DNA from: 66-474 sp035547895
GTDB lineage: Bacteria; Pseudomonadota; Gammaproteobacteria; Xanthomonadales; Rhodanobacteraceae
Length of the DNA: 26,752 nucleotides
NCBI GenBank assembly: GCA_035547895.1
Contig: DASZTT010000154.1
Span: 1-26,752, forward strand
Direction: 5' to 3'
The notes beneath the pieces are model-generated. The model worked only from the letters and a program-made list of their open reading frames with translations. It made no database searches and was not told the origin of the DNA. The position numbers were made by a program, and so were the translations under genes. This document shows, piece by piece, positions 23,333 to 26,752 of the stretch (position 1 is its first letter; each line of letters starts with the position of its first letter).

Positions 23333-25594
23333 ATGACGCCCACACAACGACTTGAATATTCCCGAAGCGCTTTCATCGATGCGCGCGCGCTGCCGATCGA
23401 GCAGACCGGCGAGGAAATCGACCTGCGCGCCCTGCTCGGCACGCTGATCGACCACAAGCGGCTCATCCTCACGGTGACCGCGATCTTCTTCGTGCTGGGA
23501 CTCGCCTATGTGTTTCTTGCCCGTCCGGTTTACGAGGCTTCCGCCCTGCTGCAGGTCGAGCAGGCGCCGACGCTGCCCGGCATCACCGCGGTGGAACAGG
23601 CGGTGGGCGCATCCAATCCCGAATCCACCGACGCGGTCTCGATCCTCACGTCGTATTCGGTGGTGAAGAATGCGGTCGATGCGCTCAACCTCAATATCGT
23701 GGTTGCGCCTTACCGCGTGCCGTTCATAGGACAGCTCGCCGCGCAGTTCTACACACCGGCCAGGCCCGGCGACGTGGCCGGCGCGTGGCCCGGACTCGGG
23801 CGCTACGACTGGGGCGGCTCGCACCTGGATGTCCAGCAGCTCGACGTGCCCACCAGCATGCTCGGACAGGAACTCACGCTGGTCGCCGGCAAGGACGGTT
23901 CGTACACGTTGCGCAAGGATGGCCTGATTCCCTTCGTGGACGGAAGGGTGCTGTTGCAGGGGCGGGTCGGGGAAACCGTGAAGCATGACGGCATCACGAT
24001 GCGCGTCGCGAAACTGGATGCCAATCCGGGCACGCACTTCAGCGTCACCCGCAACAACGAGGCGACCACCATTGCCGGCCTGCAGGCGTCGATCAATGCC
24101 CAGCCCGCGCAGCAAGGTTCCAATGTGATCGCGCTGACGCTCGACGGCACCAATCCGAACCTCGCGGTGCGGATCCTGGACTACATCACCCAGGCCTTCC
24201 TGGCGCAGAACGTCGGCCGCAATTCCGCGCAGTCCGCCAACAGCCTGAAGTTCGTGCAGAAGCAACTGCCGGTGGTGAAGAAACGCCTGGAAGCAGCCCA
24301 GGCCGCGCTCAACGCCTACCAGATCAAGGCGCACTCGGTCGACGTGCCGATGCAGACGCAAAGCCTGCTGACGGAGATGAACAGCGTCGATGACAGCCTG
24401 CGCCAGTTGGAGACGCAGAAGCTGGAGGCGGCACGCCTGTACACGCCGCAGCACCCGGCCTACAAGGCCATCGTCAACCAGATCGCGATGCTGCGTTCGC
24501 GCAAGAGCGCGATGCAGAGCCAGATGAACACGCTGCCCGACACGCAACGCGAACTGTTGCGCCTGAACGGCAACGTGCAGGTGCTCGACACCACCTACAA
24601 CGGCTTGTTGAACGAAGAGCAGCAACTGGAGATTTCGCAGGCCGGAGCGGTCGGCACCGCGCGCATCGTGGATCAGCCCAGCGTCGACATCACCAGTCCC
24701 GCCAAGCCCAAGAAACTGATCACGGTGGCGGGCAGCACCGTGGCCGGCGGGGTGCTCGCGCTGGCGTTCGTGTTCCTGCGCCAATTCATGAAACGCGGCG
24801 TGGAGGATCCGGCGGAAATCGAACAGCTCGGCCTGCCTGTCTACACCGCGATTCCGCTCAGCGAGCAGCAGCTCGCGCTGTCGCAGACCGGCCCCCGCCT
24901 GTTCGCCCGCCGCCGGCAACGCCTGCTGGCGCTGGCAGCGCCGGAGGACATCGCGGCCGAAGCCTTGCGCAGCCTGCGCACCAGCCTGTACTTCACCACG
25001 CCCGACGCCGCCGACAACCGCATCATGATCTGCGGTTCCAGTCCGAACGCCGGCAAGACGTTCGTGTCCGCCAACCTCGCGGCGATCAACGCGCAGGCCG
25101 GACAGCGGGTCCTGCTGATCGATGCCAACATGCGCGACGGCAAGCTGCACACCATCCTCGGCGGCCGTGCGGAACACGGGCTTTCCGAACTGCTCGCCGA
25201 CCGGATCATCCTCGAAGAGGCGATCCGCCTGGTCGATGACGTCGACAACCTGCACTTCATCCCCGCCGGCAGGCGGCCGCCCAATCCATCGGAACTGCTG
25301 ATGCGGCCGCGCTTCGCGTCGTTGCTGGACAAGCTTTCGCCGCAGTACGACCTGATCGTCATCGACAGTCCTCCGATCCTTTCGGTGACCGACGCGACGA
25401 TCATCGGCCACCACGTCGGCACCAGCCTGCTGGTGGTGCGCTTCGGGCTCAACCAGTCGCGCGAGGTCGAAATGGCGATGCAGCGCTTCCGCCAGAGCGG
25501 CGTCGAGATCAAGGGCGTCGTGTTCAACGGCATGGAGCGGCGCAGCGGCGGCTTCAATGCGTACGGATATCAAGGTGACGGATACGTCCAATGA
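23333..25594 (+). CDS. Polysaccharide co-polymerase fused to a BY-type tyrosine kinase (Wzc/ExoP-like)
   Basis: This 753-residue inner-membrane protein controls chain length and export of exopolysaccharide. A cytoplasmic start leads to span 1 (about 43-63). A large periplasmic Wzz/GNVR part follows, with coiled-coil helices at about 300-345 and 360-440. Span 2 is at about 461-482, and the C-terminal half is a BY-kinase. Walker A is GSSPNAGKT (K575), Walker A' is LLIDANMR (D597, N599) and Walker B is IDSPP (D678). The tail has three tyrosines (Y744, Y746, Y751), a short version of the usual cluster. The second acidic residue of Walker A' is Asn here instead of the common Asp. It should work with the divergent Wza-like lipoprotein and the flippase 48 bp downstream. 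Confidence 0.95.
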   Translation: MTPTQRLEYSRSAFIDARALPIEQTGEEIDLRALLGTLIDHKRLILTVTAIFFVLGLAYVFLARPVYEASALLQVEQAPTLPGITAVEQAVGASNPESTDAVSILTSYSVVKNAVDALNLNIVVAPYRVPFIGQLAAQFYTPARPGDVAGAWPGLGRYDWGGSHLDVQQLDVPTSMLGQELTLVAGKDGSYTLRKDGLIPFVDGRVLLQGRVGETVKHDGITMRVAKLDANPGTHFSVTRNNEATTIAGLQASINAQPAQQGSNVIALTLDGTNPNLAVRILDYITQAFLAQNVGRNSAQSANSLKFVQKQLPVVKKRLEAAQAALNAYQIKAHSVDVPMQTQSLLTEMNSVDDSLRQLETQKLEAARLYTPQHPAYKAIVNQIAMLRSRKSAMQSQMNTLPDTQRELLRLNGNVQVLDTTYNGLLNEEQQLEISQAGAVGTARIVDQPSVDITSPAKPKKLITVAGSTVAGGVLALAFVFLRQFMKRGVEDPAEIEQLGLPVYTAIPLSEQQLALSQTGPRLFARRRQRLLALAAPEDIAAEALRSLRTSLYFTTPDAADNRIMICGSSPNAGKTFVSANLAAINAQAGQRVLLIDANMRDGKLHTILGGRAEHGLSELLADRIILEEAIRLVDDVDNLHFIPAGRRPPNPSELLMRPRFASLLDKLSPQYDLIVIDSPPILSVTDATIIGHHVGTSLLVVRFGLNQSREVEMAMQRFRQSGVEIKGVVFNGMERRSGGFNAYGYQGDGYVQ

Positions 25595-25642
25595 TCCGCG
25601 TCGCGGCCACCGTGGAACCCGTGCAGCCGGGGAAGCAGGACG

Positions 25643-26752
25643 ATGTCGATCGAAGCAACTGAGGTGGTGGGCGCCGCGCGGCCGGAACGGCCGCACGCCG
25701 ATTTCGCGGCCGCCTCGCGCCTGCTCCGCCGCGGCGCTTCCGGTGCGTTGCTGGTGCAGGTGGGCGGCGCGGCCTTCGCGCTGATCGTCAACGTGCTGCT
25801 GGCGCGGCTGGTCGGCAAATCGCAATACGGTATCTACGCCTACGCGATGTCGTGGGTCAGCGTGCTGGGCGTGCTGTCGCTGCTGGGACAGAGCAGCAGC
25901 GTGGTGCGCCTCGTGCCGGTTTATCTGCATCGCAGGGAGTGGGACACGCTGCGCGGATTGCGGCGCGGCGCCAGCGCGATCGTGCTGGCGGGCAGCATCG
26001 TGATCATGCTGACCGGCGGTGCCGTGGTTTTCGCGCTGCGCAACCGGATGGGTACGGCCACGCTGCAGACCATGCTGTCGGCCTTCCTGCTGTTGCCGCT
26101 GCTGACGCAACTCGGATTGAACGGCGGATTTTTCCGCGGCTATAAGCACGCCATCAGTTCCGGTGCATACAACAGCCTGGTGCGGCCGGCGTTTCTGATC
26201 GTGCTGGTGCTGGTACTCGCGTTGCCGCTGGGCCTGCGGCTGGACGCCACCGGCATCATGCTGGCCAACGTGGTTGCCGCGCTGGCGGCGGTGGTCTGTT
26301 CGGAGTGGCATTTGTCGCGCGCGTGGCCGGCCGCGGCGAAGCGGATCAAGCCACGCTACGAGCCGCGCGCCTGGTTCCAGCTGGGGCGGCAGTTGTTTCT
26401 GCTGGCGGCGATCGGGATCGTTTCCAACCGCGTCGACGTGCTGATCCTCGGCGGCCTGGCCGGTGCCAGGGAGGTCGGCCCCTACTATGCGGCGGTGCGG
26501 CTGGCGGCGATCGCGGGGTACGGCCTCACCGCGGTCAACACGATCCTCGCGCCGATGATCGCGGAAAGCTACGCGGCCGAAGACCACGCGACCATGGCGA
26601 GGCTGGTGCACCACGCGGCCAAGCTGACGTTCGTGGTCACCGCTGCGGTCGCGCTGGCGATCGCAGCCGCCGGCTACTGGGCGTTGCGGCTGTTCGGCCA
26701 GGGCTTCGCGGAAGCCGCCTACATTCCGCTGCTCATCATCCTGGCCGGCCAG
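25643..26752 (+). CDS. Oligosaccharide flippase, Wzx/MOP superfamily (3' end beyond window)
   Basis: The first 370 residues are present and the frame is open to the window end. The protein is a polytopic membrane protein. After a hydrophilic N-terminus it shows SGALLVQVGGAAFALIVNVLLARLVGKSQYG, the usual first helices of polysaccharide-biosynthesis flippases, with the G-x-x-x-Y-G turn (YGIYAYA). About ten spans are visible, including VDVLILGGLAGAREVGPYYAAVRLA near residue 275, a pattern also typical of the family. It should move lipid-linked repeat units across the inner membrane for Wzy-dependent polymerisation. It starts 48 bp after the co-polymerase gene, with a GGGGAAG about 12 nt before the ATG, and is probably co-transcribed. 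Confidence 0.88.
   Translation, partial: MSIEATEVVGAARPERPHADFAAASRLLRRGASGALLVQVGGAAFALIVNVLLARLVGKSQYGIYAYAMSWVSVLGVLSLLGQSSSVVRLVPVYLHRREWDTLRGLRRGASAIVLAGSIVIMLTGGAVVFALRNRMGTATLQTMLSAFLLLPLLTQLGLNGGFFRGYKHAISSGAYNSLVRPAFLIVLVLVLALPLGLRLDATGIMLANVVAALAAVVCSEWHLSRAWPAAAKRIKPRYEPRAWFQLGRQLFLLAAIGIVSNRVDVLILGGLAGAREVGPYYAAVRLAAIAGYGLTAVNTILAPMIAESYAAEDHATMARLVHHAAKLTFVVTAAVALAIAAAGYWALRLFGQGFAEAAYIPLLIILAGQ

Noticed and set aside
23159..26614. 1151-codon minus-strand frame opposite the co-polymerase and flippase
   Set aside because: Shadow frame of two recognised membrane proteins; low-complexity Gln/Arg/His-rich composition and no ribosome-binding site.

Overview
The window is a dense, GC-rich stretch of bacterial chromosome from a gammaproteobacterium. 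The ubiquinone genes ubiB, ubiJ and ubiE, the many secreted peptidases, an AlgZ/AlgR-type two-component pair and a GumB-like exporter together suggest the Xanthomonadales (Lysobacterales), possibly Rhodanobacteraceae. That placement is inferred from gene content and style, not from a marker gene. I see no tRNA, rRNA, CRISPR array, transposase or phage gene, and no obvious anti-phage system.

Left part (1-4.1 kb). ubiB (cut by the window edge) and ubiJ form a coupled minus-strand pair. The ubiB reading frame contains a palindromic repeat element that adds about 50 residues while keeping the frame. Next comes a plus-strand yybP-ykoY manganese riboswitch that controls a UPF0016/GDT1-type manganese exporter. 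Then, on the minus strand, lie trmL, a small single-span membrane ORF and a short-chain dehydrogenase.

Middle part (4.2-14.1 kb). On the plus strand are a secreted M16 zinc protease ending at a clear terminator, ubiE, a proline iminopeptidase and a glutathione S-transferase. Two minus-strand genes follow (a DUF998-like membrane protein and a second GST-fold protein). A secreted M1 aminopeptidase then overlaps a membrane-anchored alpha/beta hydrolase.

Right-middle part (14.2-21.4 kb). A tightly packed minus-strand operon carries a prolyl oligopeptidase, a small carboxylesterase, a LytS/AlgZ-type histidine kinase and a LytTR response regulator. It is divergent from a secreted S9 dipeptidyl-peptidase-like enzyme. 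With the M16, M1 and Pip enzymes this makes five peptidases in about 17 kb, suggesting use of peptides as nutrients.

Right end (21.4-26.75 kb). This is the start of an exopolysaccharide locus. A Wza/GumB-like outer-membrane export lipoprotein (minus) diverges across about 730 bp of non-coding, partly AT-rich DNA from a Wzc/ExoP-like polysaccharide co-polymerase fused to a BY-kinase, followed by a Wzx-like flippase cut by the window end.

The most unusual observations are the in-frame palindromic repeat inside ubiB, the riboswitch with an enlarged arm and a predicted ribosome-binding-site hairpin, and -10-like boxes placed exactly 6 nt before the start codons of ubiJ, trmL and ubiE, which suggests leaderless mRNAs.
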